A DNA stretch of 64,000 nucleotides from Planctomycetaceae bacterium. GTDB lineage: Bacteria; Planctomycetota; Planctomycetia; Pirellulales; PNKZ01. Both the position numbers and the translations under genes were made by a program. Numbering within the stretch: position 1 is the first letter of the stretch; the number at the start of each line of letters is the position of its first letter. The stretch is from assembly GCA_016793115.1 (NCBI GenBank), contig JAEUIN010000212.1, positions 21,917-85,916 of the forward strand, read 5' to 3'. A model generated the notes under the pieces. That model made no database searches. It was not told where the DNA came from and worked only from the letters and a program-made list of their open reading frames with translations. Below, piece after piece: positions 17,341 to 26,667 of the stretch.

Positions 17341-18849
17341 TTACACCGCGCAACCTGCGAAGTTCGGGCTTTCCAGTTCGTCGCTGAGCCGGTCCAAGGC
17401 TTCCATCTGGCGGGCGACGCGCGATTCGAACTCGTTGCGCATCAGCGAAGTTTGCAAGGCCTCGAGCGCTTCACCGCAGATCGTTTTACCCGCCTCGGCT
17501 CGCAACATTTCGAGTACTTTGCCGACCGGCAAGCCGCCTCGATACGGGCGGGCCGCGGTGAGGGCCTCGAACATATCGGCCACGGTTAGCAAACGGGCCT
17601 CGTCGCACAGTTCGGCCGAGGCGATGCCGCGATGATAGCCGCGGCCGTCGAGTCGTTCGTGATGAGCGCCGGCGACGGCCGCCAGGCCGGCGAACGGAGC
17701 GACTTTGGATAAGATACGTTCCGAAAGTTCGGAATGCTTCTGCATCACCGCGGTCTCGTCGTCGGTCAGCTTGCCGGGCTTATCGAGCACCAAATTGGAG
17801 ATGCCGAGCTTACCGAGGTCGTGCAACAGGCCGGCGCGACGGAGCAGACGGAGCCGCGACTTGTCGTAGCCGATCGCCTGCCCCATTTCGACGGCAATCT
17901 CGGCAACGCGCCGCGAGTGGCGGAAGGTGTACGGGCTCTTGGCGTCGACGATCTGAGCGAACACGTCGGCGATCCGATCGAGCAAAGCGTCGTCGACGAC
18001 GCGCGACGTGTCGGTCGGTTCCAGCTTCGCGGCCGCCGCGGCCGGAGCCGGCGAGCGCAGTTCGGCGAGAAACGATTCCTCGCCCGCCAACAACCGCAGT
18101 GCGTCGACCAAGTTCGGGTCGAACCACTCGGCACGGCGTGCGCCGATCATTTCGAGCGCCGCCTGCGGGCCAAGTTTCGTGAGAAACACCTCGAACGTTT
18201 GCGCCAAGCCGGCGATGCGGCCGCCAAGCGAAATGGCCGACCCGTGCAAGCCGTGAGGATAGCCGCCGCCGTTCCAGTGTTCGTCGAGATCGAGTATTAC
18301 GCGAGCCGCGGCGTCGGAAAAGCCGAGGGCACGGGCGATCGCCGCCCCGCGTTCACAGCGCATCTTCACGAGCCGCTTCGGGCCGTTGGGACCGTGCAGC
18401 ATCATCGCGGCCATCTTGAGATAGCGCTCGACGCGCGAACTCTCCGGCGCGACATGCTGCCGCATAAAGTTCCACGTTTCGGCGGCGCGGGCCCAATTGA
18501 CCGCTTTCAGATCGTGCTTGATCTTGCGATCGTCGGCGCCGAACAGAAAGGCCGTTTTCGCGGCATTGCTCGAGCAGCCGGCGTCTTTGAGCAGCAGTCC
18601 ATAGTAGAGAGCCGAGCGGTCGCCCGCCGGGAGGCCGATCTTCTCGGCGATCCGCATGCCGACGACACAACTGCGGGCCGCATGGCCGACCGGTTGACCT
18701 TCCGTGAGGTCGAGCGCGTAGGTGAGCGGGGCGAGGATCTCGCCCAATGCCGGCCCCGACTTGCTACCCGGTTGCGCAGCGGCCCGTTGGTCGGGCTTGT
18801 TTTCTCGAACAGGCGACGAAATCGGCGACGCTTCAGCGACGGCGGCCAT
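17341..18849 (-). CDS. HD-GYP-type phosphohydrolase with degenerate second HD domain
   Basis: A 502-residue cytosolic protein with two HD-superfamily regions. The N-terminal one (residues ~45-230) has LLKDAGC where an HD doublet is expected, so it is probably inactive there, although DEHWNGGGYPHGL is present. The C-terminal one (~295-480) has HSRRVAEIA, LLHDLGKLG, HSELSERIL and HHERLDGRGYHRG, the HD-GYP pattern. HD-GYP proteins hydrolyse cyclic di-GMP or other cyclic dinucleotides. The usual GYP of the C-terminal domain reads GYH here, while the N-terminal domain keeps GYP. No receiver domain or membrane segment is present. Confidence 0.85.
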   Translation of the reverse strand: MAAVAEASPISSPVRENKPDQRAAAQPGSKSGPALGEILAPLTYALDLTEGQPVGHAARSCVVGMRIAEKIGLPAGDRSALYYGLLLKDAGCSSNAAKTAFLFGADDRKIKHDLKAVNWARAAETWNFMRQHVAPESSRVERYLKMAAMMLHGPNGPKRLVKMRCERGAAIARALGFSDAAARVILDLDEHWNGGGYPHGLHGSAISLGGRIAGLAQTFEVFLTKLGPQAALEMIGARRAEWFDPNLVDALRLLAGEESFLAELRSPAPAAAAAKLEPTDTSRVVDDALLDRIADVFAQIVDAKSPYTFRHSRRVAEIAVEMGQAIGYDKSRLRLLRRAGLLHDLGKLGISNLVLDKPGKLTDDETAVMQKHSELSERILSKVAPFAGLAAVAGAHHERLDGRGYHRGIASAELCDEARLLTVADMFEALTAARPYRGGLPVGKVLEMLRAEAGKTICGEALEALQTSLMRNEFESRVARQMEALDRLSDELESPNFAGCAV

Positions 18850-19066
18850 GCGCTACGGCTCCAGACGTATTTCGAGGGATTCGCCGTGAAGCCTAGTTCA
18901 CTTTCAGCCGCGCCGGCGGGAAAACACTCGTCGGAAGTGAGTCGCGCGGCCGCAGAATCGTCGCGATCGATACGGTAGACAGCGGACCGCAGGCATCCGT
19001 AGGATGAGCGGTTCGTCAGGATTCGCCGATTTCCTACCGTCGGAACACCAATAGAGATAGAGACTC

Positions 19067-19864
19067 ATGTCCGTTCGCATTGCCTTTCATGGAGCCGCCG
19101 GCCGGATGGGACAGCGGCTGGTCGCCTTGGCCTCGGCCGATAAGTCGTTCCAGGTGGTCGGAGCGCTCGAAAGCTCGCAGCATCCGAAGCAAGGCCAAGA
19201 CGCCGGCGCGCTGGCCGGAGTGGGAGCGATCGGCGTACCGATTTCCACGTCGCTCGCCGGACCTTGCGACGTGGTGATCGATTTCTCGGTGCCCAAAGCG
19301 GTGCCGGGCATCGTGGCCGCGTGCCTCGCAAGCGGTACGCCGCTCGTCGTCGCCACGACCGGGCTCGAAGCCGAGGAGACGGCCGCGGTGCGCGAGGCGG
19401 CGAAGAAGATCGCCGTCCTCTGGTCGCCGAGCATGAGCATGGCGGTGAACTTGGCCATGGACTTGTGCGCGAAGGCCGGCGCGGCGCTCAAGGATCATCC
19501 CACCGGGGCCGACGTCGAGATCATCGAGCGGCATCATCGCTTCAAGGAAGACTCACCGAGCGGCACCGCCTTGAAGTTCGGCCAGATCATCGCAGCCGAG
19601 ATGGGGCAAGAGAAGGCGGTGCACGGTCGCGAAGGACGCCCGGGCGCGCGTCCGCACGGCGAAATCGGCTACCACGCCGTGCGCACGGGGGACAACCCGG
19701 GCGAGCACACGATCGTGTTCGGCCTGCTCGGTGAAACGCTGGAGATCACCGTGAAGGCGACGAACCGCGACTGCTACGCTCAAGGCGCGCTGGCGGCCGC
19801 CAAATTCCTCGTCGGCAAACCGGCGGGGCTGTATTCGATGAAGGATGTTCTGGGGCTGAGCTAG
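19067..19864 (+). CDS. dapB: 4-hydroxy-tetrahydrodipicolinate reductase
   Basis: A 265-residue NAD(P)H-dependent reductase of the lysine/diaminopimelate pathway. The nucleotide-binding GAAGRMGQRL is at the N-terminus, and the catalytic/substrate motif EIIERHHRFKEDSPSGTAL is near residue 150. Length is normal. It is divergent from the HD-GYP gene and is followed by a large palindrome that could end its transcript. Confidence 0.96.
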   Translation: MSVRIAFHGAAGRMGQRLVALASADKSFQVVGALESSQHPKQGQDAGALAGVGAIGVPISTSLAGPCDVVIDFSVPKAVPGIVAACLASGTPLVVATTGLEAEETAAVREAAKKIAVLWSPSMSMAVNLAMDLCAKAGAALKDHPTGADVEIIERHHRFKEDSPSGTALKFGQIIAAEMGQEKAVHGREGRPGARPHGEIGYHAVRTGDNPGEHTIVFGLLGETLEITVKATNRDCYAQGALAAAKFLVGKPAGLYSMKDVLGLS

Positions 19865-19869
19865 CCCTC

Positions 19870-19955
19870 AGCAGGCGCTAGGCGTCAGGCGCCGGGCGCT
19901 AGTCGGATCCGACTCTTCTTAACTAGCGCCCGGCGCCCAACGCCTAGCGCCTGCT
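19870..19955. repeat. large hairpin made of two inverted 34-bp repeat units
   Basis: Unit 1 (19870-19903) and unit 2 (19922-19955) are inverted copies matching at 32 of 34 positions around an 18-base loop that itself contains CGGATCCG. The units are built from short GGCGCTAG / GGCGCCGGG blocks. A third unit in direct orientation lies at 20334-20367. In RNA it would be a very strong stem and could end dapB transcription. Confidence 0.85.
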
Positions 19956-19958
19956 CCA

Positions 19959-20333
19959 ATGGCCAAATGCGACGAAGGTTATCTTTGCGATGTGTGCGGC
20001 GAAGACGTCGCCGAGATCGTCGACAGCGATTTGTATTTGCGCTATGTGATCGGCGAGCTTGATCCCGAGGTGTTGCATACGACGAAGGAACGGCACATTC
20101 GCTGTAATCCGGTCGTGGCGCAGTTCATCGTCGATCCGGAGTTTCAACCGCCGGTCGCAGTCGAAGGGGCTTTCGATAAACGATTGCTCGACGAAGAGTA
20201 TGTGCGTGAGCGGGAACGGCTGGTCACGCGCGGCTGGCGGCGGCTTCGCGAGGTGCTCGACACGGAAGCCGCGATCATCAACTACCCGCTGCCGGAAGTG
20301 CAGGCCGAGATTCGCCGCAAGGCGGGCCATTAG
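19959..20333 (+). CDS. conserved hypothetical Cys-containing protein
   Basis: A 124-residue acidic protein starting MAKCDEGYLCDVCGEDV, with CxxC at residues 10-13 and further Cys at 4 and 49, possibly a metal site. The rest is charged and helical (VRERERLVTRGWRRLREVL). No known domain was recognised; it resembles short conserved proteins found in planctomycetes. It begins three bases after a palindromic repeat and ends just before another copy of the same repeat. Confidence 0.65.
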   Translation: MAKCDEGYLCDVCGEDVAEIVDSDLYLRYVIGELDPEVLHTTKERHIRCNPVVAQFIVDPEFQPPVAVEGAFDKRLLDEEYVRERERLVTRGWRRLREVLDTEAAIINYPLPEVQAEIRRKAGH

Positions 20334-20367
20334 AGCAGGCGCCGGGCACTAGGCGTCGGGCGCTAGT
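20334..20367 (+). repeat. third copy of the 34-bp GC-rich repeat
   Basis: Same length and block structure as the units at 19870-19903 and 19922-19955. It starts immediately after the stop of the small Cys protein and lies 33 bases before the recG start. Confidence 0.8.
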
Positions 20368-20399
20368 TGTGAGTTAAAAACCTCTGTTAAGATGTCGGC

Positions 20400-22514
20400 A
20401 TGACGACCGGACCGTCGACTTCCGCCCCCCTCTCGCTCACCACGCCGGTCCAGTTTCTCAAAGGCGTGGGGCCGCAGCGGGCCGAGCTCTTGGCGAAGCT
20501 CGACCTGCACACGGCGGCCGACTGCCTCTTCTATTTCCCACGCGATTACCAAGACCTGACCGATCTGCAATCGGTCGCGGAGCTTGAGCCGGACAAGCTC
20601 GTACGGCTGCGCGGCACGGTCGTCGAGATCGATCAGCGCGGCAATTACACCGGCAAGTCGCGGATCGGCGTGCTCGTGCAATACGGCGAAGGAGCCGCGG
20701 CCGACTACATACGCTGCCTATGGTTCAACATGCCGCATATGCGGAAGCGGTTCGAACACGGCCAGCAAGTGATCGTGAGCGGGAAGGCCAAGAAGAACGG
20801 CACGCGGTGGGAGTTTTCGCACCCGCGAGTGCAATGGCTCGAAGAACAAGAGCCCGCCGACGTCGATCGCAAGATCTTGCCGGTCTATGGGCTGACCGAA
20901 GGGCTCGGGCAATTGCCGATTCGCCGCGCGGTGCAGACGTGCTTGGAAGGCGCGGCCGGACAACTGGACGAAGTCTTCCCACCGGATTTTTTGGCGGCGC
21001 ACAACTTGATGCCGCTGCGCGAAGCGCTGCCGGCGATCCACTTCCCCGCCGATCGCGATCAACTAGAGCGGGCTCGCCGCCGGTTCGTCTATCAAGAGCT
21101 GTTCATTCTGCAACTCGCGCTGGCCGTGCGGCGGCTGAAGCTGCAGGTCGACGGCAGCGCTCCGCAACTGGAGGCGACCGCGAAGATCGACGCGCGAATT
21201 CGCCGCCTGTTGCCGTTTGCTTTGACGGACGGGCAGGAACAGGCGATCAAAGAGATCGCGGCCGATATGGAGCGGCCGTACCCGATGAACCGACTGTTGC
21301 AGGGAGAAGTCGGCAGCGGCAAGACGATCGTGGCGATGTACGCCGTGCTCACGGCCGTGGCGCACGGGCGGCAAGCGGCGATCATGGCGCCGACGGAAAT
21401 TCTCGCGCGGCAACACGCGCGCACCCTCGGCAAGTTGCTCTCCGAGAGCCGCGTGCGCTGGACGACGCTCGTCGGCGGACTCGGTACGGCCGAACGCCGC
21501 GAGATTCTGCGCCAGATCAAGCAAGGCGAAGTCGACGTCGTGATCGGGACGCACGCCATTCTGCAGGAAGACGTCGAGTTCGCGAAGCTGGGGCTGGTCG
21601 TCGTCGACGAGCAGCATAAATTCGGCGTGCGGCAGCGGGCCAAGCTGCGCCAAGCCGGCCAAGCCCCGCACTCGCTGGTGATGACGGCGACGCCGATCCC
21701 GCGGAGCGTGACGATGACGATGTTCGGAGATTTGGATGTGTCGACGATTCGCGACGCCCCGCCCGGCCGCATGCCGGTGAAAACGTATCTCGCCGACGAC
21801 GAGCAGCGCGACAAGTGGTGGGCGTTTGTTCGCAAGAAGCTCCGCGAAGGCCGGCAAGGCTACGTGATCGCGCCGCTCGTCGAAGGGAAAGACGATCCGG
21901 ACGACGATCGAGCGAGCGTGATGCGGACGTTCGAAGCATTGGCCAACGGCCCGCTGGAGGCGTTTCGACTCGGCCTGCTGCACGGCCGGATGACGAACGA
22001 GGAAAAAGAAGCGGCGATGGCCGAGTTTGCGACCGGTAAGACGCAAATCTTGGTCGCAACGACGGTCGTCGAGGTCGGCGTCGATGTGCCGAACGCCGTG
22101 ATCATGACGATCGAAGGCGGCGAGCGTTTCGGGCTCTCGCAATTGCACCAATTGCGAGGTCGGATCGTGCGCGGCAACCATCCGGGCTTCTGCACGGTAT
22201 TTGCCAAGCCGGGTACGCCCGACGGGCTCAAGCGGCTCGAGGCATTCGTCGCTTCGACCGACGGGTTTGAACTCGCGGAAATGGACTTCGCGCTCCGCGG
22301 CCCGGGCGACCTGCTCGGCACGAAACAACACGGCCTGCCGCCGCTGCGCATTGCGGAACTCGTGCGCGACGCGGCCGTCGTCGAGGAAGCGCGGGCCGAT
22401 GCGCTGGCGCTCGTGGGCCAAGACCCGGGGCTCGTGAAGCCCGAACATGACCGACTGCGCAAGCAAATGTTCAAACGCTACGGGCAGGTGCTGGAGTTGG
22501 GCGACGTCGGATAA
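20400..22514 (+). CDS. recG: ATP-dependent DNA helicase RecG
   Basis: A 704-residue superfamily-2 helicase that remodels stalled forks and branched DNA. It has an N-terminal OB/wedge domain (residues ~15-230), helicase motif I LLQGEVGSGKT (about residue 300), motif II DEQH in VVDEQHKFGVRQRAKL, MTATPIPRS, and a C-terminal helicase half with TTVVEVGVDVPNA and QLHQLRGRIVRG. Length is normal. It probably has its own promoter downstream of the 34-bp repeat; a small membrane protein follows. Confidence 0.97.
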   Translation: MTTGPSTSAPLSLTTPVQFLKGVGPQRAELLAKLDLHTAADCLFYFPRDYQDLTDLQSVAELEPDKLVRLRGTVVEIDQRGNYTGKSRIGVLVQYGEGAAADYIRCLWFNMPHMRKRFEHGQQVIVSGKAKKNGTRWEFSHPRVQWLEEQEPADVDRKILPVYGLTEGLGQLPIRRAVQTCLEGAAGQLDEVFPPDFLAAHNLMPLREALPAIHFPADRDQLERARRRFVYQELFILQLALAVRRLKLQVDGSAPQLEATAKIDARIRRLLPFALTDGQEQAIKEIAADMERPYPMNRLLQGEVGSGKTIVAMYAVLTAVAHGRQAAIMAPTEILARQHARTLGKLLSESRVRWTTLVGGLGTAERREILRQIKQGEVDVVIGTHAILQEDVEFAKLGLVVVDEQHKFGVRQRAKLRQAGQAPHSLVMTATPIPRSVTMTMFGDLDVSTIRDAPPGRMPVKTYLADDEQRDKWWAFVRKKLREGRQGYVIAPLVEGKDDPDDDRASVMRTFEALANGPLEAFRLGLLHGRMTNEEKEAAMAEFATGKTQILVATTVVEVGVDVPNAVIMTIEGGERFGLSQLHQLRGRIVRGNHPGFCTVFAKPGTPDGLKRLEAFVASTDGFELAEMDFALRGPGDLLGTKQHGLPPLRIAELVRDAAVVEEARADALALVGQDPGLVKPEHDRLRKQMFKRYGQVLELGDVG

Positions 22515-22638
22515 GTCGGGAGTGAGAACCGAAAACCGGACGCCGGTGCGCGAGACTCGGAATGAGTCATTCGCAGAAGGAGATAGAGATCAAGCCGGCT
22601 TCACCTTGTTCGGTGTGCTATTCGTCGGGGCGAGCATC

Positions 22639-22848
22639 ATGTCGGCCTACGATCTCGGCATGTTCTCTTTCTTCGTCTTTATCTTCTTGAGCATCGGCGC
22701 GGCGATCGCGATGGGCCTCTTGTTGGGACCGGAAGTCGGCGACTGGCCGCAGCGCTACGGGGCCTACCAAGCGACGGCAATGGCCTTTGCCGGTCTCGCC
22801 GTGCTTACCGGGGTTCCCATGGTTCTCATACTGCGCGGCGGCAAATAG
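22639..22848 (+). CDS. small two-helix membrane protein
   Basis: A 69-residue hypothetical protein (MSAYDLGMFSFFVFIFLS...) with two hydrophobic segments, residues ~8-28 and ~43-62, joined by a short loop (PEVGDWPQRYGAYQ). The open frame continues upstream with another hydrophobic stretch, so the start is uncertain. It lies 125 bases after recG. No family was recognised. Confidence 0.5.
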   Translation: MSAYDLGMFSFFVFIFLSIGAAIAMGLLLGPEVGDWPQRYGAYQATAMAFAGLAVLTGVPMVLILRGGK

Positions 22849-22988
22849 CCGGCATGTAAGACTTTGCCTGCCCGCCGGTAACACTCTTCAAGCGGCCGCG
22901 CCACAAAGGCCGGGACCGCGACAATGCAGGCAAATCGCGGTGTTTTTGACAAGCCGCTCCGGCGACGTAGCCTTGCCGAAGATGTTCG

Positions 22989-23141
22989 ATGTCCGCGGTG
23001 GAACGACTGACCATGGCCGACTTTATCAACAGCTTCACTTCTGGCGACCTACTGATCTACGGCGGCATCTCGATGCTGGCCGGGCTGGCGATGTTGTCGC
23101 TGGTGGTCGGCCGCTGGTTCGCAGGTAATCCGGTTCCGTAA
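22989..23141 (+). CDS. very small single-helix membrane protein
   Basis: A 50-codon frame (MSAVERLTMADFINSFTSGD...) with one hydrophobic helix (YGGISMLAGLAMLSLVVG) and a short charged/aromatic end (RWFAGNPVP). An internal ATG at 23013 would give 42 residues. The layout of amphipathic N-terminus, one membrane helix and short tail is typical of small membrane proteins, but conservation has not been checked. Confidence 0.4.
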   Translation: MSAVERLTMADFINSFTSGDLLIYGGISMLAGLAMLSLVVGRWFAGNPVP

Positions 23142-23163
23142 AAAGGCTTGACGCCGATTCGGG

Positions 23164-23676
23164 TCACGGAGCTTCGTCGCTGCGCGGTTCCTCGTCCGTA
23201 TGCGCTTCCTGCGGCGAATCGACCTTTGACACGTCCGACTTCTGAGCCACGGTCGAATCGCCGTTCGTCGTCGTCTTTGCCCGCCGCGCTTCCACGGCCT
23301 TCCAGTATTCGTATTCGAGGTTGCTCTTCCGCTTGGCCACCTTACGGCGCGGCTTGCAGAACAGGTAGGCGGCCGAGGAAAGCCCAAGCGCTCCGGCGAA
23401 CACCCAAGCGGCTTCATTCACCGCTTGAAAGTGGCGAACGTCTTCTTCCTCCATCTCGGCGCCGAGCGCGACTTCATCGAGCAGTTTACGGTGTTGAGCG
23501 TATTGAAAGAAAAAGTACGGCACGGCGAACAGGCCGGCGACCCACGTCACCGTGAGCGCATAGACGGCGGCGCGATACGAACGACGCACCGCGGCGACGG
23601 CCAGACACATCGCCGTCACAAACATCGCCAGCCAAAACGGGAGAAAGAAGCCGATCTCGGCGAAGAGTTCGAACAT
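23164..23676 (-). CDS. hypothetical membrane protein
   Basis: A 170-residue protein with three hydrophobic segments (residues ~5-30, ~38-58 and ~88-108), followed by a basic stretch (KPRRKVAKRKSN) and a long charged, probably cytosolic tail ending DEEPRSDEAP. No known domain was recognised. It lies about 110 bases upstream of the mqnE end on the same strand, with no evidence of a functional link. Confidence 0.6.
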   Translation of the reverse strand: MFELFAEIGFFLPFWLAMFVTAMCLAVAAVRRSYRAAVYALTVTWVAGLFAVPYFFFQYAQHRKLLDEVALGAEMEEEDVRHFQAVNEAAWVFAGALGLSSAAYLFCKPRRKVAKRKSNLEYEYWKAVEARRAKTTTNGDSTVAQKSDVSKVDSPQEAHTDEEPRSDEAP

Positions 23677-23785
23677 TCGCGCCGAACTTGAGGTGAGGAG
23701 GCGACGGACAGGCAGGCCTACGCCGGCCGCTCGCCGAAGAGTTTAGCGACCCTCGGCACCGAGCGCCAACTGGACGGCGTCCGCT

Positions 23786-24907
23786 CTACACTCCCACGGC
23801 GACCGGCTCGCTCGTTTCCCAGCGGGTGCCGTCGCGGACGACGCGGTGATAGAGCGTGTCGCGTTCGACCGGTTCGCGGCCCGCCTCGACGATCAAATTG
23901 CGAATATCTTCGACCGAAAGCGCTTCGGGGGTTTCCGCGCCCGCGTCATGATAAATCAACTCGTGGCGCACGGTGCCGTCGATATCGTCGGCCCCGTAGG
24001 CCAAGGCCGTCTGCGCGGTGCCGATGCCGAGCATGATCCAATAGGCCTTCATGTGCGGAATGTTGTCGAGCATCAGTCGCGAGATCGCCATCGTTCGCAG
24101 GTCCATCAAGCTCGACGGCTTCTTGATGTCGGCCATCTTCGTGTTGTCGGGATGAAACGCGAGCGGAATGAAGGTTTGGAAACCGCCCGTCTCATCTTGT
24201 AGAGCGCGCAGGCGCACGAGGTGGTCGATGCGATGCTCGGGCTTCTCGATGTGACCGTAGAGCATCGTGCAATTGCTGCGCAAACCGAGGCGGTGGGCCG
24301 TGCGGTGAATGTCGAGCCAGTTCTCGGCGTCGGCCTTATGTTCACAAATGATGTCGCGCACATCCGGATGGAAAATCTCCGCGCCGCCGCCGGGCAAGCT
24401 GCCGAGGCCCGCTTCGCGCAGCTCAGTGAGAATTTTTTCGATCGACCAGCCGGTGAGATGTTGAAACCAGTTGATTTCCACGCCGGTCCAAGCCTTGAGG
24501 TGCAAACGCGGGTAGGCGTCGTGAAGGATGCGGACGATGTTCAAGTACCAATCGAACTTGCGCTGGTGGTGCAGGCCGCCGACGATATGCATTTCGGTGC
24601 AGCCGTTCTCCATTGCTTCGCGGCCGCGCTCGAGAATCTGCTCGTCGCTCATCACGTAGCCGCGCGGGTCCTTCAGATCGGAGCGAAACGCGCAAAAGAT
24701 GCACCGATAGATACAGACGTTCGTCGGATTTAGATGCGTATTGATGTTGTAGTAGGCGTAGTTACCGTTGATTCGCTCGCGAACCATGTTAGCCAGCACG
24801 CCGAGTTCGTTGAGATCGACTTCCGGCGAATAAAGATAGACGCCGTCGTCGAACGACAGCCGCTCCCCGGCTTGGACCTTGGCTTCAATCTCGGCAAACT
24901 TCGTCAT
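23786..24907 (-). CDS. mqnE: aminofutalosine synthase MqnE
   Basis: A 373-residue radical SAM enzyme joining the MqnA product to S-adenosylmethionine to make aminodeoxyfutalosine, an early step of the futalosine menaquinone route. The CxxxCxxC cluster motif is CIYRCIFC (about residue 68). GGLHHQRKFDWY, LKAWTGVEINW and LPGGGAEIFHPDVRDIICE are typical of MqnE. The start MTKFAEIE has GGTAGG eight bases upstream; a second ATG 11 codons earlier is possible. It is last in a minus-strand cluster with menaquinone-type ubiA, ubiX and ubiE homologues. Confidence 0.94.
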   Translation of the reverse strand: MTKFAEIEAKVQAGERLSFDDGVYLYSPEVDLNELGVLANMVRERINGNYAYYNINTHLNPTNVCIYRCIFCAFRSDLKDPRGYVMSDEQILERGREAMENGCTEMHIVGGLHHQRKFDWYLNIVRILHDAYPRLHLKAWTGVEINWFQHLTGWSIEKILTELREAGLGSLPGGGAEIFHPDVRDIICEHKADAENWLDIHRTAHRLGLRSNCTMLYGHIEKPEHRIDHLVRLRALQDETGGFQTFIPLAFHPDNTKMADIKKPSSLMDLRTMAISRLMLDNIPHMKAYWIMLGIGTAQTALAYGADDIDGTVRHELIYHDAGAETPEALSVEDIRNLIVEAGREPVERDTLYHRVVRDGTRWETSEPVAVGV

Positions 24908-24969
24908 CGATCGACCTACCCCGGAGACACGGGAGAACATGGAGTCATTAGCAATCGTAACAACCGGAC

Positions 24970-25908
24970 CTAAATCAGCAAATCGGCCAGCCCGACGGCG
25001 AACAGACCGAGGCTGATAATTGCATTGCAATGGAAAAACGCCGCATTGACGCGGCTGAGATCGTCGGGCCGGACCAGCGCGTGTTCGTACACGAGCAACA
25101 CGGTCGTGGCCGCGATGCCCGCATACCAAATCCAGCCGAACGCCGAAAAAAAACTCGGCAGCGCGAATAACAGGACGAGCATGCCAAGGTGACAGGCTGC
25201 GGCAACGCGCAGGGCGCGCGACACGCCGAGCATCGCCGGCACGCTCCGCAAGCGGAGGCGACGATCGACGTCGACGTCTTGGCAAGCGTAGATGATGTCG
25301 AACCCGGCGACCCACAGGAGCACGGCGCCGCCGAGAAACAGAGGGGGCGCAGGGTTTTGAAACGCCGCGTCGCCGAGAATCGCGATCCAGGCCGCGATCG
25401 GTGCGAGCATCAACGACGCGCCGAGCCAAAAATGCGCGAGCGGCGTGAATCGCTTCGTGAGGCTGTACCCGCAGAGGAATGCGAGCACGGGAATCGCGAG
25501 ATAGAGCGGCCAGCGATTCGGCAGGAACAGCAATGTCGAAGCGACGAACCCGAGGCCGCACGCGCCGGTCCAACCGGTCACCGTGCCGCGAGAGATCAGG
25601 CCGGCCGGAATGTGCCGCATCTTCGTCCGAGGATTCTCCGCGTCGAACTTCCAATCGACCACGCGATTAAAAGCCATGGCCGCGCTGCGGGCGAAGACCA
25701 TGCAAAGCAGAATGCCGAGCAGTTCTTGCCACCGGAACCAATCGGTCGAGGCCGCGCGCAGCGACCAAGCCATCGCCGCGCTCAACAGCGCGAACGGCAG
25801 CGCAAAAATTGTGTGGCTGAAGCGGATCAGTTCGAGGAACAGGCGCACGCGCGCCCAAATCGACGGCTTCGGTCGCTCCGCGTTCATCGTTCCGACTTCC
25901 GCAGTCAT
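24970..25908 (-). CDS. UbiA family prenyltransferase, probably for menaquinone (MqnP-like)
   Basis: A 312-residue inner-membrane protein with about eight hydrophobic helices. The two Asp-rich prenyl-diphosphate motifs are NRVVDWKFDAENPRT (about residue 85) and DIIYACQDVDVD (about residue 205). Its place between ubiX-like and mqnE genes points to prenylation of the futalosine-derived naphthoate (MqnP) rather than 4-hydroxybenzoate. The start ATG overlaps the ubiX-like stop as ATGA, implying translational coupling. Confidence 0.9.
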   Translation of the reverse strand: MTAEVGTMNAERPKPSIWARVRLFLELIRFSHTIFALPFALLSAAMAWSLRAASTDWFRWQELLGILLCMVFARSAAMAFNRVVDWKFDAENPRTKMRHIPAGLISRGTVTGWTGACGLGFVASTLLFLPNRWPLYLAIPVLAFLCGYSLTKRFTPLAHFWLGASLMLAPIAAWIAILGDAAFQNPAPPLFLGGAVLLWVAGFDIIYACQDVDVDRRLRLRSVPAMLGVSRALRVAAACHLGMLVLLFALPSFFSAFGWIWYAGIAATTVLLVYEHALVRPDDLSRVNAAFFHCNAIISLGLFAVGLADLLI

Positions 25909-26603
25909 TCCGCCTCACCCCAGCGCTTCATAAGCGAATTCTTGACGCCGAGCTGATCGCAAATTCGTGCCACGACGAAATCGACCAAATCGCGTAAGGT
26001 CCGAGCACCGTGATACCAACCGGGGGCGGCCGGCAAGACGATCGCCCCGGCTTCGGCGCACTTTCGCAGGTTGTCGAGATGCACGAGCGAGAGCGGAGTC
26101 TCACGCGGCACAAGGATCAATTTGCGGCGCTCTTTCAGATGCACGTCGGCGGCCCGCTGAATGAGGTTGGCGCTCGTACCGTGGGCGATGCCGCTCAACG
26201 TGCCGCCGCTGCACGGCGCGACGACCATGCCCGCCGTGAGCGAACTGCCGCTCGCAATCGGAGCGAACAGGTTTTGATGATGGTGATAGGTGAGCGACCC
26301 GCGGAGCACGGCGGGCATATTGTGACAGGCAAGCGGCGACGGCCCGAGCACTTCGCGAAGCGACGTCCAACGGGCTTCTTGCTCGTAGATCCCTTGCGTG
26401 TGCGGCAGGAGATCGTCGAGCGCCACGGCCGCGAGATCGACTTCCAAGTCGAGTTCTTGCTTCAGCACGGCTTGGCCCGCCGGGCTGATCGACACGGCGA
26501 CGTCGCAGCCGGCGGCGAGCAGGACGTCGAGCAAGCGCACGGCGTAAGCGGCCCCGCTCGCGCCGGTCATCGCCAAGACGATCTTTTGCCGTGGTTCGCT
26601 CAT
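25905..26603 (-). CDS. ubiX: UbiX-like flavin prenyltransferase
   Basis: A 232-residue flavoprotein that prenylates FMN to give the cofactor of UbiD-type decarboxylases. The N-terminus has the FMN-binding LAMTGASGAAYAVRLLD; CSGGTLSGIAHGTSANLIQRAADV and RRKLILVPRETPLS are UbiX signatures. In futalosine-pathway genomes UbiX/UbiD homologues are proposed to decarboxylate the naphthoate before or after prenylation. It overlaps the downstream prenyltransferase gene by four bases. Confidence 0.92.
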   Translation of the reverse strand: MSEPRQKIVLAMTGASGAAYAVRLLDVLLAAGCDVAVSISPAGQAVLKQELDLEVDLAAVALDDLLPHTQGIYEQEARWTSLREVLGPSPLACHNMPAVLRGSLTYHHHQNLFAPIASGSSLTAGMVVAPCSGGTLSGIAHGTSANLIQRAADVHLKERRKLILVPRETPLSLVHLDNLRKCAEAGAIVLPAAPGWYHGARTLRDLVDFVVARICDQLGVKNSLMKRWGEAE

Positions 26604-26667
26604 CGACCGTTACCGGTTAATCCGCATCGAAAGAGAATACTTAACTGCGATTCCAGCCTCTGCGGTT

